From NCBI RefSeq assembly GCF_963662255.1, contig NC_085046.1, positions 54,530,570 to 54,594,569 on the forward strand: 64,000 nt of DNA. The letters are read 5' to 3'. Each line of letters opens with the position of its first letter. Within the stretch, counting starts at the first letter, position 1. Of this stretch, positions 8,277 to 21,577 are shown one piece after another. A program made the position numbers and the translations under genes. Under the pieces are notes generated by a model. That model did not search any database and was not told the DNA's origin. It worked only from the letters and a program-made list of their open reading frames with translations. The DNA comes from Cinclus cinclus (Eukaryota > Chordata > Aves > Passeriformes > Cinclidae).

Positions 8277-9648
8277 TGTTTCTCTGACACAATCTCAGAG
8301 TGTGGCTTTCTCGGCCTTCTCCTGTTGCCTTTTCCCTCTGCCCTCAAATGCCAATGTGGGCGGCAACTGGGAGGGGAGGGGATAGGAACATTGTAGCCAC
8401 AGGGGCCCAGAGGAGCCCTGGCAGGGGCCTGTGCCCAGTGCTACAGGAAGACAAGAAGCAGCCCCCAGGCCAAGCTTGGGACCCAGCCTGGGAGTCTGGA
8501 AAGCTTCCTGCTCTCAACTGCAGGGCAGGACAGGCCATCTTCATGGGGCATGAGCTGCAGGCAGCAAGCGAGCTAAAAGGGACAGAAGGAGCCCTCAGCT
8601 GGGGTCACAGTCAGTGCTGCAGAGGAAAGCAAAACTTCTCGGGATCCAGAGCCAATGTGGCCTGAGGGAAAGTTCCTTCTTGACCCCAGGGCTACTGATT
8701 GGCCGTGTTGAAAAGGGGCTCTGGAATGAAGGCAGCCAGTGGAAACACCGGTCGCCTTGGAGAACCACATGCCATCCTGCCTGTTCAGCAGAGTCAGCTG
8801 CACAGGACAACCCAGGGTCTGCCAGGCCAAGTGCCAGTGGCACAATAGGTAGAGTCTGCAAGGATGCTCCAGGAAGTCCCTGATGCAAAGAGATGGAGAG
8901 ATGCTTCGTTGGTGTGGCTAGCTTTTAGCTGTCAGAATAAACCAAAACTCTTGTAGGGATCTTCAGAAGATCCCGCCCTTCAAAATGACAATGGCCTGCA
9001 CCGAGAGAGGGGCCAGCTTCCAGTTTGATGCCGCCCTGAGCACTGAAGGGGATGAGTGGAGGGAAAGAGCCAAGAGGAAGGATGGATTTGAACAAATCCA
9101 CAGGATTCCTGCCAAGCCATTGAAGCCTAAGTGCAGATGTATCCTTGGCCAAGGAAATGAGTGACTTGAGATGGCAACAAGTCAGATGTGTACAGGCGAG
9201 AAACGCAAGCCCTCTATTTAAGGAGGGTTCCGAACAATCAAGAGAGCTTTTGTCACGTGGATCACCGAGGGTTGTGTGTCTGTCTCCAGCCAGGACCGCG
9301 GTTACCGTTCTACTCAACGACAGCAGAGATTTTCTCCCCGTTTTGGACCGTTTTTGGTTTGCCCAAAAGGGTGCTTGATGCTTCTTTTTCAGTTCTCTCT
9401 CCATCGTCAACTTGATGTTTCAATGGGATGAGGAGAGCAACAGCGGGTTGCAAGGGTCACTGAGCTAAGGACCACACCATCGTGCCCGTCAACAGCGATC
9501 CAATGGGGCTGTGGAGAAGAAAAGAAATGGGAATTGAAAAGCAACCTGGCAAGAAGTTGATGCGGAGACTGGCAGGAGATGTCAGCATGTGCTCGCCTGT
9601 CCGAGTGGCGCAGGCGAGCAGCACTGAGAATAGAGAAGAAGGGCTGTC
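8277..9648. other. Spacer S3
   Basis: Variants here are GGCAACAAG and AAGCCCTC. Exon 1 for U4 is 9649-9728, with the silent CCG codon and Cys. The following intron 1 (9729-10157) is the first of the TGTAAAT type (9778) and ends with the CTCAATGAGC marker also seen before U7 and U14. Confidence 0.65.
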
Positions 9649-10417
9649 ATGTCACGGGATTTAAAGCAGCCAAGCCACGTGCCGGATGTACACAGAAGCC
9701 TCCCGTGCCAAAAGTGGGAAACTAGCAGGTAATGTGCTTCTTGCGGAGAAATGCTGGGACTGAGGTGGCCAAATGATTGTAAATTCCGAGGCAAGAAAGA
9801 GGGAATGATGGCATGGCCCACTTACCCCATGTTTTCTCCTGAGGCCGTGTACTTGCAGGGGCTAAAGGCCCGCTCTGGCAGATTTGGAAGGCAGTCAAGG
9901 CAGCCAGGCCAGAGCAGTGACAACAGCGTGACATCAGCGGCCCACAAACCGCATGGGTGGCAACCTCAATGAGCAAAGCATTGTGACCTCACATCCCTCA
10001 CTGCTTATGTTTGGGCACAGACAGAGCTGGGCTCAGACCGGCTCGCGCCTGGACTCCTGGCAAGCGTGCCTGCGAGGACTGGAAGCCCGTGAGGTCCTTG
10101 GGAGCTGCTGTGGGCAAGTCTGGGTTGTGATTCCCACGCCTTTGCCTGTTTCCTTAGCCATACGTGGTTGAGGAAGCCAAGCAGTGTGAGCGGTGCTTGC
10201 GGCGGCACAGGTGAGCGGTGCAGGAAAGGACTACGGGGTGGCCGTGGGCTGGGCGATGGTGTCTGGGGAGCTGTGAGTGTGTGGTGTCCTTCTTGAGGGG
10301 CCTGGGCGCTCCTTTGAGCCGCCCATCTCCCTGGGACAGCAAGTGACCTGTTTTGCAGCGTGTCACACCAGCAGGAGGGAGCAGCTGCTGTGCCCAGCTC
10401 TGCTGCAAGCCACAAGC

Positions 10418-11259
10418 ATGGCCACGGAGACAGACTGGAACTGCCCCATCTGCCGTGACGGTCCCGGTGAAAAGGCTTCTGTAACACCGTGCGTCCACCA
10501 GTTCTGCCTGGGCTGCATTGTGCGCTGGGTCAAGACCAAGCCATTGTGCCCCCTGTGCAGGCAGCCTATCAAGAGCATCGTTTACTCTGTTCGGTCGGAG
10601 GAAGACTTTCTGGAGATAGCTCTCCCAAGCTCCTCAGACTCATGGGCTGCTGGTCACCAGGATGAGCAGGGGGCTGCGGAGCGCATGCCCAGCACCTATG
10701 TAGCTGGCTTCCCAGCTGAGCTCTGGGCTGGCATTTTCCAGGACTGCTCAGAAATCCTGGAGCCCCTGCTGCCCTGGCTGAACCAGGAGCTTTCGCAGCT
10801 GCTCAGGACCCACTGGTGGGAGGTGGCTCTGGCACAGAGTGTGGTCGTAGCCAATTTGTGCTACTATGGGCTGAGGCAGGAGGCCTTGGTCCAGGAGCTG
10901 CAAGGCCTGCTGCAGGAGCAGACGGTGGCATTTGTGCGCCGGCTCATTGACACTGCTGCTGACAGGTGCAGTGATGAGATCCTGCGGTGGATGAACCTCC
11001 TGAACTCCCATGCTCAGGAGGAAGAGGAGCAGGAGCAGGAGCAGGAGCAGGAGGAAGAGGAGGAGGGTCCCAAAGGCATCACTGCCTCCCTCCAGGGGAC
11101 TCTCACCCCCATGGTGGCCTCCTCCCACAGCCCTATGGTCTCCAATGTGGAAGCAGACACTGGAACATTGGAAGCCACGCTGCGTGAGGGGCCCAGCCGC
11201 TCTCCATCCATGCCCGTCCATGCAGAGCGGGAGCAGCCCCAGGACGAGCCTGGCGAGGC

Positions 11260-11304
<45 letters not shown>

Positions 11305-11491
11305 AGGCCCCTCTGCCCAAGGCTGCAGCCGCAGCCGTCGTGCTCCTGGCCGGGACACGGACAGCGTGCCCAAGGAGCGCCGGCGCCCCACAAAGAGGAA
11401 GGCCTCTAGACCTCAGGACTCTCCCCAGCCCCCAAAAAGGCCGTCCCGCCAGCGCAAGCCCAAGCCAAGGCCCCTTGATTGTAGGAAGTAG
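10418..11491 (+). CDS. TOPORS-like RING protein, U4 (class W, 357 aa)
   Basis: The protein is identical to U1. It is the only class W copy preceded by a TGTAAAT-type intron 1, that is, a class W body joined to an upstream segment typical of class R, so it looks recombinant. The intron 1 marker CCCGTGAGG is shared only with U7. (CAG)12 lies at 11265-11300. Upstream exons are 9649-9728 and 10158-10210, and intron 2 is 10211-10358. Poly(A) signals lie at 11552 and 11592. Confidence 0.88.
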
Positions 11492-11601
11492 GAGTAGATG
11501 TAGGAGTAAAGAATCAATGTTAGGAGTTGGAAATTGTTTTTAGAAGTAGGAAATAAATGGTAGAGTTAGGAAATCAATTGTAGAAGTAGGAAATAAATTG
11601 T

Positions 11602-12977
11602 TGTTTCTCTGACACAATCTCAGAGTGTGGCTTTCTCGGCCTTCTCCTGTTGCCTTTTCCCTCTGCCCTCAAATGCCAATGTGGGCGGCAACTGGGAGGG
11701 GAGGGGATAGGAACATTGTAGCCACAGGGGCCCAGAGGAGCCCTGGCAGGGGCCTGTGCCCAGTGCTACAGGAAGACAAGAAGCAGCCCCCAGGCAGGCC
11801 AAGCTTGGGACCCAGCCTGGGAGTCTGGAAAGCTTCCTGCTCTCAACTGCAGGGCAGGACAGGCCATCTTCATGGGGCATGAGCTGCAGGCAGCAAGCGA
11901 GCTAAAAGGGACAGAAGGAGCCCTCAGCTGGGGTCACAGTCAGTGCTGCAGAGGAAAGCAAAACTTCTCGGGATCCAGAGCCAATGTGGCCTGAGGGAAA
12001 GTTCCTTCTTGACCCCAGGGCTACTGATTGGCCGTGTTGAAAAGGGGCTCTGGAATGAAGGCAGCCAGTGGAAACACCGGTCGCCTTGGAGAACCACATG
12101 CCATCCTGCCTGTTCAGCAGAGTCAGCTGCACAGGACAACCCAGGGTCTGCCAGGCCAAGTGCCAGTGGCACAATAGGTAGAGTCTGCAAGGATGCTCCA
12201 GGAAGTCCCTGATGCAAAGAGATGGAGAGATGCTTCGTTGGTGTGGCTAGCTTTTAGCTGTCAGAATAAACCAAAACTCTTGTAGGGATCTTCAGAAGAT
12301 CCCGCCCTTCAAAATGACAATGGCCTGCACCGAGAGAGGGGCCAGCTTCCAGTTTGATGCCGCCCTGAGCACTGAAGGGGATGAGTGGAGGGAAAGAGCC
12401 AAGAGGAAGGATGGATTTGAACAAATCCACAGGATTCCTGCCAAGCCATTGAAGCCTAAGTGCAGATGTATCCTTGGCCAAGGAAATGAGTGACTTGAGA
12501 TGGCAACAAGTCAGATGTGTACAGGCGAGAAACGCAAGGCCTCTATTTAAGGAGGGTTCCGAACAATCAAGAGAGCTTTTGTCACGTGGATCACCGAGGG
12601 TTGTGTGTCTGTCTCCAGCCAGGACCGCGGTTACCGTTCTACTCAACGACAGCAGAGATTTTCTCCCCGTTTTGGACCGTTTTTGGTTTGCCCAAAAGGG
12701 TGCTTGATGCTTCTTTTTCAGTTCTCTCTCCATCGTCAACTTGATGTTTCAATGGGATGAGGAGAGCAACAGCGGGTTGCAAGGGTCACTGAGCTAAGGA
12801 CCACACCATCGTGCCCGTCAACAGCGATCCAATGGGGCTGTGGAGAAGAAAAGAAATGGGAATTGAAAAGCAACCTGGCAAGAAGTTGATGCGGAGACTG
12901 GCAGGAGATGTCAGCATGTGCTCGCCTGTCCGAGTGGCGCAGGCGAGCAGCACTGAGAATAGAGAAGAAGGGCTGTC
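11602..12977. other. Spacer S4 with a private 4-bp duplication
   Basis: CAGG is duplicated at 11791-11798, seen in no other unit, and makes U4 3329 bp long. It shifts the frame of a long plus-strand ORF that is open in most other spacers, which argues that that ORF is not coding. Exon 1 for U5 follows at 12978-13057. Intron 1 (13058-13486) has TATAAAA at 13107 and the GGGACCGAGG marker. Confidence 0.7.
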
Positions 12978-13746
12978 ATGTCACGGGATTTAAAGCAGCC
13001 AAGCCACGTGCCTGATGTACACAGAAGCCTCCCGTGCCAAAAGTGGGAAACTAGCAGGTAATGTGCTTCTTGCGGAGAAATGATGGGACCGAGGTGGCCA
13101 AATGATTATAAAATCCAAGGCAAGAAAGAGGGAATGATGGCATGGCCCACGTACCCCATGTTTTCTCCTGAGGCCGTGGACTTGCAGGGGCTAAAGGCCC
13201 GCTCTGGCAGATTTGGAAGGCAGTCAAGGCAGCCAGGCGAGAGCAGTGACATCAGCGTGACATCAGCGGCCCACAAACCGCATGGGTGGCAACCTCAGTG
13301 AGCAAAGCATTGTGACCTCACATCCCTCACTGCTTATGTTTGGGCACAGACAGAGCTGGGCTCAGACCGGCTCGCGCCTGGACTCCTGGCAAGCGTGCCT
13401 GCGAGGACTGGAAGCCCGCGAGGTCCTTGGGAGCTGCTGTGGGCAAGTCTGGGTTGTGATTCCCACGCCTTTGCCTGTTTCCTTAGCCATACGTGGTTGA
13501 GGAAGCCAAGCAGTGTGAGCGGTGCTTGCGGCGGCACAGGTGAGCGGTGCAGGAAAGGACTACGGGGTGGCCGTGGGCTGGGCGATGGTGTCTGGGGAGC
13601 TGTGAGTGTGTGGTGTCCTTCTTGAGGGGCCTGGGCGCTCCTTTGAGCCGCCCATCTCCCTGGGACAGCAAGTGACCTGTTTTGCAGCGTGTCACACCAG
13701 CAGGAGGGAGCAGCTGCTGTGCCCAGCTCTGCTGCAAGCCACAAGC

Positions 13747-14588
13747 ATGGCCACGGAGACAGACTGGAACTGCCCCATCTGCCGTGACGGTCCCGGTGAA
13801 AAGGCTTCTGTAACACCGTGCGTCCACCAGTTCTGCCTGGGCTGCATTGTGCGCTGGGTCAAGACCAAGCCATTGTGCCCCCTGTGCAGGCAGCCTATCA
13901 AGAGCATCGTTTACTCTGTTCGGTCGGAGGAAGACTTTCTGGAGATAGCTCTCCCAAGCTCCTCAGACTCATGGGCTGCTGGTCACCAGGATGAGCAGGG
14001 GGCTGCGGAGCGCATGCCCAGCACCTATGTAGCTGGCTTCCCAGCTGAGCTCTGGGCTGGCATTTTCCAGGACTGCTCAGAAATCCTGGAGCCCCTGCTG
14101 CCCTGGCTGAACCAGGAGCTTTCGCAGCTGCTCAGGACCCACTGGTGGGAGGTGGCTCTGGCACAGAGTGTGGTCGTAGCCAATTTGTGCTACTATGGGC
14201 TGAGGCAGGAGGCCTTGGTCCAGGAGCTGCAAGCCCTGCTGCAGGAGCAGACGGTGGCATTTGTGCGCCGGCTCATTGACACTGCTGCTGACAGGTGCAG
14301 TGATGAGATCCTGCGGTGGATGAACCTCCTGAACTCCCATGCTCAGGAGGAAGAGGAGCAGGAGCAGGAGCAGGAGCAGGAGGAAGAGGAGGAGGGTCCC
14401 AAAGGCATCACTGCCTCCCTCCAGGGGACTCTCACCCCCATGGTGGCCTCCTCCCACAGCCCTATGGTCTCCAATGTGGAAGCAGACACTGGAACATTGG
14501 AAGCCACGCTGCGTGAGGGGCCCAGCCGCTCTCCATCCATGCCCGTCCATGCAGAGCGGGAGCAGCCCCAGGACGAGCCTGGTGAGGC

Positions 14589-14633
<45 letters not shown>

Positions 14634-14820
14634 AGGCCCCTCTGCCCAAGGCTGCAGCCGCAGCCGTCGTGCTCCTGGCCGGGACACGGACAGCGTGCCC
14701 AAGGAGCGCCGGCGCCCCACAAAGAGGAAGGCCTCTAGACCTCAGGACTCTCCCCAGCCCCCAAAAAGGCCGTCCCGCCAGCGCAAGCCCAAGCCAAGGC
14801 CCCTTGATTGTAGGAAGTAG
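13747..14820 (+). CDS. TOPORS-like RING protein, U5 (class W, 357 aa, Gly163Ala)
   Basis: It differs from U1 by Ala163 in the helical region (GCC for GGC), shared only with U11. (CAG)12 lies at 14594-14629 and the Gly before the Ala run is GGT. Upstream exons are 12978-13057 and 13487-13539, and intron 2 is 13540-13687. Poly(A) signals lie at 14881 and 14921. Alanine in a predicted helix is a mild change. Confidence 0.88.
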
Positions 14821-14930
14821 GAGTAGATGTAGGAGTAAAGAATCAATGTTAGGAGTTGGAAATTGTTTTTAGAAGTAGGAAATAAATGGTAGAGTTAGGA
14901 AATCAATTGTAGAAGTAGGAAATAAATTGT

Positions 14931-16302
14931 TGTTTCTCTGACACAATCTCAGAGTGTGGCTTTCTCGGCCTTCTCCTGTTGCCTTTTCCCTCTGCCCTCA
15001 AATGCCAATGTGGGCGGCAACTGGGAGGGGAGGGGATAGGAACATTGTAGCCACAGGGGCCCAGAGGAGCCCTGGCAGGGGCCTGTGCCCAGTGCTACAG
15101 GAAGACAAGAAGCAGCCCCCAGGCCAAGCTTGGGACCCAGCCTGGGAGTCTGGAAAGCTTCCTGCTCTCAACTGCAGGGCAGGACAGGCCATCTTCATGG
15201 GGCATGAGCTGCAGGCAGCAAGCGAGCTAAAAGGGACAGAAGGAGCCCTCAGCTGGGGTCACAGTCAGTGCTGCAGAGGAAAGCAAAACTTCTCGGGATC
15301 CAGAGCCAATGTGGCCTGAGGGAAAGTTCCTTCTTGACCCCAGGGCTACTGATTGGCCGTGTTGAAAAGGGGCTCTGGAATGAAGGCAGCCAGTGGAAAC
15401 ACCGGTCGCCTTGGAGAACCACATGCCATCCTGCCTGTTCAGCAGAGTCAGCTGCACAGGACAACCCAGGGTCTGCCAGGCCAAGTGCCAGTGGCACAAT
15501 AGGTAGAGTCTGCAAGGATGCTCCAGGAAGTCCCTGATGCAAAGAGATGGAGAGATGCTTCGTTGGTGTGGCTAGCTTTTAGCTGTCAGAATAAACCAAA
15601 ACTCTTGTAGGGATCTTCAGAAGATCCCGCCCTTCAAAATGACAATGGCCTGCACCGAGAGAGGGGCCAGCTTCCAGTTTGATGCCGCCCTGAGCACTGA
15701 AGGGGATGAGTGGAGGGAAAGAGCCAAGAGGAAGGATGGATTTGAACAAATCCACAGGATTCCTGCCAAGCCATTGAAGCCTAAGTGCAGATGTATCCTT
15801 GGCCAAGGAAATGAGTGACTTGAGATGGCGACAAGTCAGATGTGTACAGGCGAGAAACGCAAGCCCTCTATTTAAGGAGGGTTCCGAACAATCAAGAGAG
15901 CTTTTGTCACGTGGATCACCGAGGGTTGTGTGTCTGTCTCCAGCCAGGACCGCGGTTACCGTTCTACTCAACGACAGCAGAGATTTTCTCCCCGTTTTGG
16001 ACCGTTTTTGGTTTGCCCAAAAGGGTGCTTGATGCTTCTTTTTCAGTTCTCTCTCCATCGTCAACTTGATGTTTCAATGGGATGAGGAGAGCAACAGCGG
16101 GTTGCAAGGGTCACTGAGCTAAGGACCACACCATCGTGCCCGTCAACAGCGATCCAATGGGGCTGTGGAGAAGAAAAGAAATGGGAATTGAAAAGCAACC
16201 TGGCAAGAAGTTGATGCGGAGACTGGCAGGAGATGTCAGCATGTGCTCGCCTGTCCGAGTGGCGCAGGCGAGCAGCACTGAGAATAGAGAAGAAGGGCTG
16301 TC
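14931..16302. other. Spacer S5
   Basis: Its GGCGACAAG and AAGCCCTC variants match S2. Exon 1 for U6 is 16303-16382. Intron 1 (16383-16811) is TATAAAA (16432) with GGGACTGAGG, also matching the intron after U2. Nothing else is seen. Confidence 0.65.
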
Positions 16303-17071
16303 ATGTCACGGGATTTAAAGCAGCCAAGCCACGTGCCTGATGTACACAGAAGCCTCCCGTGCCAAAAGTGGGAAACTAGCAGGTAATGTGCTTCTTGCGG
16401 AGAAATGATGGGACTGAGGTGGCCAAATGATTATAAAATCCAAGGCAAGAAAGAGGGAATGATGGCATGGCCCACGTACCCCATGTTTTCTCCTGAGGCC
16501 GTGGACTTGCAGGGGCTAAAGGCCCGCTCTGGCAGATTTGGAAGGCAGTCAAGGCAGCCAGGCGAGAGCAGTGACATCAGCGTGACATCAGCGGCCCACA
16601 AACCGCATGGGTGGCAACCTCAGTGAGCAAAGCATTGTGACCTCACATCCCTCACTGCTTATGTTTGGGCACAGACAGAGCTGGGCTCAGACCGGCTCGC
16701 GCCTGCACTCCTGGCAAGCGTGCCTGCGAGGACTGGAAGCCCGCGAGGTCCTTGGGAGCTGCTGTGGGCAAGTCTGGGTTGTGATTCCCACGCCTTTGCC
16801 TGTTTCCTTAGCCATACGTGGTTGAGGAAGCCAAGCAGTGTGAGCGGTGCTTGCGGCGGCACAGGTGAGCGGTGCAGGAAAGGACTACGGGGTGGCCGTG
16901 GGCTGGGCGATGGTGTCTGGGGAGCTGTGAGTGTGTGGTGTCCTTCTTGAGGGGCCTGGGCGCTCCTTTGAGCCGCCCATCTCCCTGGGACAGCAAGTGA
17001 CCTGTTTTGCAGCGTGTCACACCAGCAGGAGGGAGCAGCTGCTGTGCCCAGCTCTGCTGCAAGCCACAAGC

Positions 17072-17913
17072 ATGGCCACGGAGACAGACTGGAACTGCCC
17101 CATCTGCCGTGACGGTCCCGGTGAAAAGGCTTCTGTAACACCGTGCGTCCACCAGTTCTGCCTGGGCTGCATTGTGCGCTGGGTCAAGACCAAGCCATTG
17201 TGCCCCCTGTGCAGGCAGCCTATCAAGAGCATCGTTTACTCTGTTCGGTCGGAGGAAGACTTTCTGGAGATAGCTCTCCCAAGCTCCTCAGACTCATGGG
17301 CTGCTGGTCACCAGGATGAGCAGGGGGCTGCGGAGCGCATGCCCAGCACCTATGTAGCTGGCTTCCCAGCTGAGCTCTGGGCTGGCATTTTCCAGGACTG
17401 CTCAGAAATCCTGGAGCCCCTGCTGCCCTGGCTGAACCAGGAGCTTTCGCAGCTGCTCAGGACCCACTGGTGGGAGGTGGCTCTGGCACAGAGTGTGGTC
17501 GTAGCCAATTTGTGCTACTATGGGCTGAGGCAGGAGGCCTTGGTCCAGGAGCTGCAAGGCCTGCTGCAGGAGCAGACGGTGGCATTTGTGCGCCGGCTCA
17601 TTGACACTGCTGCTGACAGGTGCAGTGATGAGATCCTGCGGTGGATGAACCTCCTGAACTCCCATGCTCAGGAGGAAGAGGAGCAGGAGCAGGAGCAGGA
17701 GCAGGAGGAAGAGGAGGAGGGTCCCAAAGGCATCACTGCCTCCCTCCAGGGGACTCTCACCCCCATGGTGGCCTCCTCCCACAGCCCTATGGTCTCCAAT
17801 GTGGAAGCAGACACTGGAACATTGGAAGCCACGCTGCGTGAGGGGCCCAGCCGCTCTCCATCCATGCCCGTCCATGCAGAGCGGGAGCAGCCCCAGGACG
17901 AGCCTGGTGAGGC

Positions 17914-17955
<42 letters not shown>

Positions 17956-18142
17956 AGGCCCCTCTGCCCAAGGCTGCAGCCGCAGCCGTCGTGCTCCTGG
18001 CCGGGACACGGACAGCGTGCCCAAGGAGCGCCGGCGCCCCACAAAGAGGAAGGCCTCTAGACCTCAGGACTCTCCCCAGCCCCCAAAAAGGCCGTCCCGC
18101 CAGCGCAAGCCCAAGCCAAGGCCCCTTGATTGTAGGAAGTAG
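17072..18142 (+). CDS. TOPORS-like RING protein, U6 (class W, 356 aa)
   Basis: It is the last class W copy of the first block. It has (CAG)11 at 17919-17951, one alanine fewer than U1. The GGT silent codon and the CCTGCACTCC marker in intron 1 pair it with U3. Upstream exons are 16303-16382 and 16812-16864, and intron 2 is 16865-17012. Poly(A) signals lie at 18203 and 18243. Confidence 0.88.
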
Positions 18143-18252
18143 GAGTAGATGTAGGAGTAAAGAATCAATGTTAGGAGTTGGAAATTGTTTTTAGAAGTAG
18201 GAAATAAATGGTAGAGTTAGGAAATCAATTGTAGAAGTAGGAAATAAATTGT

Positions 18253-19624
18253 TGTTTCTCTGACACAATCTCAGAGTGTGGCTTTCTCGGCCTTCTCCTG
18301 TTGCCTTTTCCCTCTGCCCTCAAATGCCAATGTGGGCGGCAACTGGGAGGGGAGGGGATAGGAACATTGTAGCCACAGGGGCCCAGAGGAGCCCTGGCAG
18401 GGGCCTGTGCCCAGTGCTACAGGAAGACAAGAAGCAGCCCCCAGGCCAAGCTTGGGACCCAGCCTGGGAGTCTGGAAAGCTTCCTGCTCTCAACTGCAGG
18501 GCAGGACAGGCCATCTTCATGGGGCATGAGCTGCAGGCAGCAAGCGAGCTAAAAGGGACAGAAGGAGCCCTCAGCTGGGGTCACAGTCAGTGCTGCAGAG
18601 GAAAGCAAAACTTCTCGGGATCCAGAGCCAATGTGGCCTGAGGGAAAGTTCCTTCTTGACCCCAGGGCTACTGATTGGCCGTGTTGAAAAGGGGCTCTGG
18701 AATGAAGGCAGCCAGTGGAAACACCGGTCGCCTTGGAGAACCACATGCCATCCTGCCTGTTCAGCAGAGTCAGCTGCACAGGACAACCCAGGGTCTGCCA
18801 GGCCAAGTGCCAGTGGCACAATAGGTAGAGTCTGCAAGGATGCTCCAGGAAGTCCCTGATGCAAAGAGATGGAGAGATGCTTCGTTGGTGTGGCTAGCTT
18901 TTAGCTGTCAGAATAAACCAAAACTCTTGTAGGGATCTTCAGAAGATCCCGCCCTTCAAAATGACAATGGCCTGCACCGAGAGAGGGGCCAGCTTCCAGT
19001 TTGATGCCGCCCTGAGCACTGAAGGGGATGAGTGGAGGGAAAGAGCCAAGAGGAAGGATGGATTTGAACAAATCCACAGGATTCCTGCCAAGCCATTGAA
19101 GCCTAAGTGCAGATGTATCCTTGGCCAAGGAAATGAGTGACTTGAGATGGCAACAAGTCAGATGTGTACAGGCGAGAAACGCAAGGCCTCTATTTAAGGA
19201 GGGTTCCGAACAATCAAGAGAGCTTTTGTCACGTGGATCACCGAGGGTTGTGTGTCTGTCTCCAGCCAGGACCGCGGTTACCGTTCTACTCAACGACAGC
19301 AGAGATTTTCTCCCCGTTTTGGACCGTTTTTGGTTTGCCCAAAAGGGTGCTTGATGCTTCTTTTTCAGTTCTCTCTCCATCGTCAACTTGATGTTTCAAT
19401 GGGATGAGGAGAGCAACAGCGGGTTGCAAGGGTCACTGAGCTAAGGACCACACCATCGTGCCCGTCAACAGCGATCCAATGGGGCTGTGGAGAAGAAAAG
19501 AAATGGGAATTGAAAAGCAACCTGGCAAGAAGTTGATGCGGAGACTGGCAGGAGATGTCAGCATGTGCTCGCCTGTCCGAGTGGCGCAGGCGAGCAGCAC
19601 TGAGAATAGAGAAGAAGGGCTGTC
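18253..19624. other. Spacer S6
   Basis: Variants are GGCAACAAG and AAGGCCTC. Exon 1 for U7 is 19625-19704 (CCG, Cys). Intron 1 (19705-20133) is TGTAAAT (19754) with CTCAATGAGC, like the intron after U3. Confidence 0.65.
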
Positions 19625-20393
19625 ATGTCACGGGATTTAAAGCAGCCAAGCCACGTGCCGGATGTACACAGAAGCCTCCCGTGCCAAAAGTGGGAAACTA
19701 GCAGGTAATGTGCTTCTTGCGGAGAAATGCTGGGACTGAGGTGGCCAAATGATTGTAAATTCCGAGGCAAGAAAGAGGGAATGATGGCATGGCCCACTTA
19801 CCCCATGTTTTCTCCTGAGGCCGTGTACTTGCAGGGGCTAAAGGCCCGCTCTGGCAGATTTGGAAGGCAGTCAAGGCAGCCAGGCCAGAGCAGTGACAAC
19901 AGCGTGACATCAGCGGCCCACAAACCGCATGGGTGGCAACCTCAATGAGCAAAGCATTGTGACCTCACATCCCTCACTGCTTATGTTTGGGCACAGACAG
20001 AGCTGGGCTCAGACCGGCTCGCGCCTGGACTCCTGGCAAGCGTGCCTGCGAGGACTGGAAGCCCGTGAGGTCCTTGGGAGCTGCTGTGGGCAAGTCTGGG
20101 TTGTGATTCCCACGCCTTTGCCTGTTTCCTTAGCCATACGTGGTTGAGGAAGCCAAGCAGTGTGAGCGGTGCTTGCGGCGGCACAGGTGAGCGGTGCAGG
20201 AAAGGACTACGGGGTGGCCGTGGGCTGGGCGATGGTGTCTGGGGAGCTGTGAGTGTGTGGTGTCCTTCTTGAGGGGCCTGGGCGCTCCTTTGAGCCGCCC
20301 ATCTCCCTGGGACAGCAAGTGACCTGTTTTGCAGCGTGTCACACCAGCAGGAGGGAGCAGCTGCTGTGCCCAGCTCTGCTGCAAGCCACAAGC

Positions 20394-21229
20394 ATGGCCA
20401 CAGAGACAGACTGGAACTGCCCCATCTGCCGTGACGGTCCCGGTGAAAAGGCTTCTGTAACACCGTGCGTCCACCAGTTCTGCCTGGGCTGCATTGTGCG
20501 CTGGGTCAAGACCAAGCCATTGTGCCCCCTGTGCAGGCAGCCTATCAAGAGCATCGTTTACTCTGTTCGGTCGGAGGAAGACTTTCTGGAGATAGCTCTC
20601 CCAAGCTCCTCAGACTCATGGGCTGCTGGTCACCAGGATGAGCAGGGGGCTGCGGAGCGCATGCCCAGCACCTATGTAGCTGGCTTCCCAGCTGAGCTCT
20701 GGGCTGGCATTTTCCAGGACTGCTCAGAAATCCTGGAGCCCCTGCTGCCCTGGCTGAACCAGGAGCTTTCGCAGCTGCTCAGGACCCACTGGTGGGAGGT
20801 GGCTCTGGCACAGAGTGTGGTCGTAGCCAATTTGTGCTACTATGGGCTGAGGCAGGAGGCCTTGGTCCAGGAGCTGCAAGGCCTGCTGCAGGAGCAGACG
20901 GTGGCATTTGTGCGCCGGCTCATTGACACTGCTGCTGACAGGTGCAGTGATGAGATCCTGCGGCGGATGAACCTCCTGAACTCCCATGCTCAGGAGGAAG
21001 AGGAGCAGGAGCAGGAGCAGGAGGAAGAGGAGGAGGGTCCCAAAGGCATCACTGCCTCCCTCCAGGGGACTCTCACCCCCATGGTGGCCTCCTCCCACAG
21101 CCCTATGGTCTCCAATGTGGAAGCAGACACTGGAACATTGGAAGCCACGCTGCGTGAGGGGCCCAGCCGCTCTCCATCCATGCCCGTCCATGCAGAGCGG
21201 GAGCAGCCCCAGGACGAGCCTGGCGAGGC

Positions 21230-21280
<51 letters not shown>

Positions 21281-21467
21281 AGGCCCCTCTGCCCAAGGCT
21301 GCAGCCGCAGCCGTCGTGCTCCTGGCCGGGACACGGACAGCGTGCCCAAGGAGCGCCGGCGCCCCACAAAGAGGAAGGCCTCTAGACCTCAGGACTCTCC
21401 CCAGCCCCCAAAAAGGCCGTCCCGCCAGCGCAAGCCCAAGCCAAGGCCCCTTGATTGTAGGAAGTAG
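20394..21467 (+). CDS. TOPORS-like RING protein, U7 (class R, 357 aa)
   Basis: It is the first class R copy: Arg191 (CGG for TGG), and one Gln-Glu pair is missing from the acidic stretch. (CAG)14 at 21235-21276 restores the length to 357. Thr3 is ACA instead of ACG, a private silent change. RING residues are unchanged. Upstream exons are 19625-19704 and 20134-20186, and intron 2 is 20187-20334. Poly(A) signals lie at 21528 and 21568. Confidence 0.88.
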
Positions 21468-21577
21468 GAGTAGATGTAGGAGTAAAGAATCAATGTTAGG
21501 AGTTGGAAATTGTTTTTAGAAGTAGGAAATAAATGGTAGAGTTAGGAAATCAATTGTAGAAGTAGGAAATAAATTGT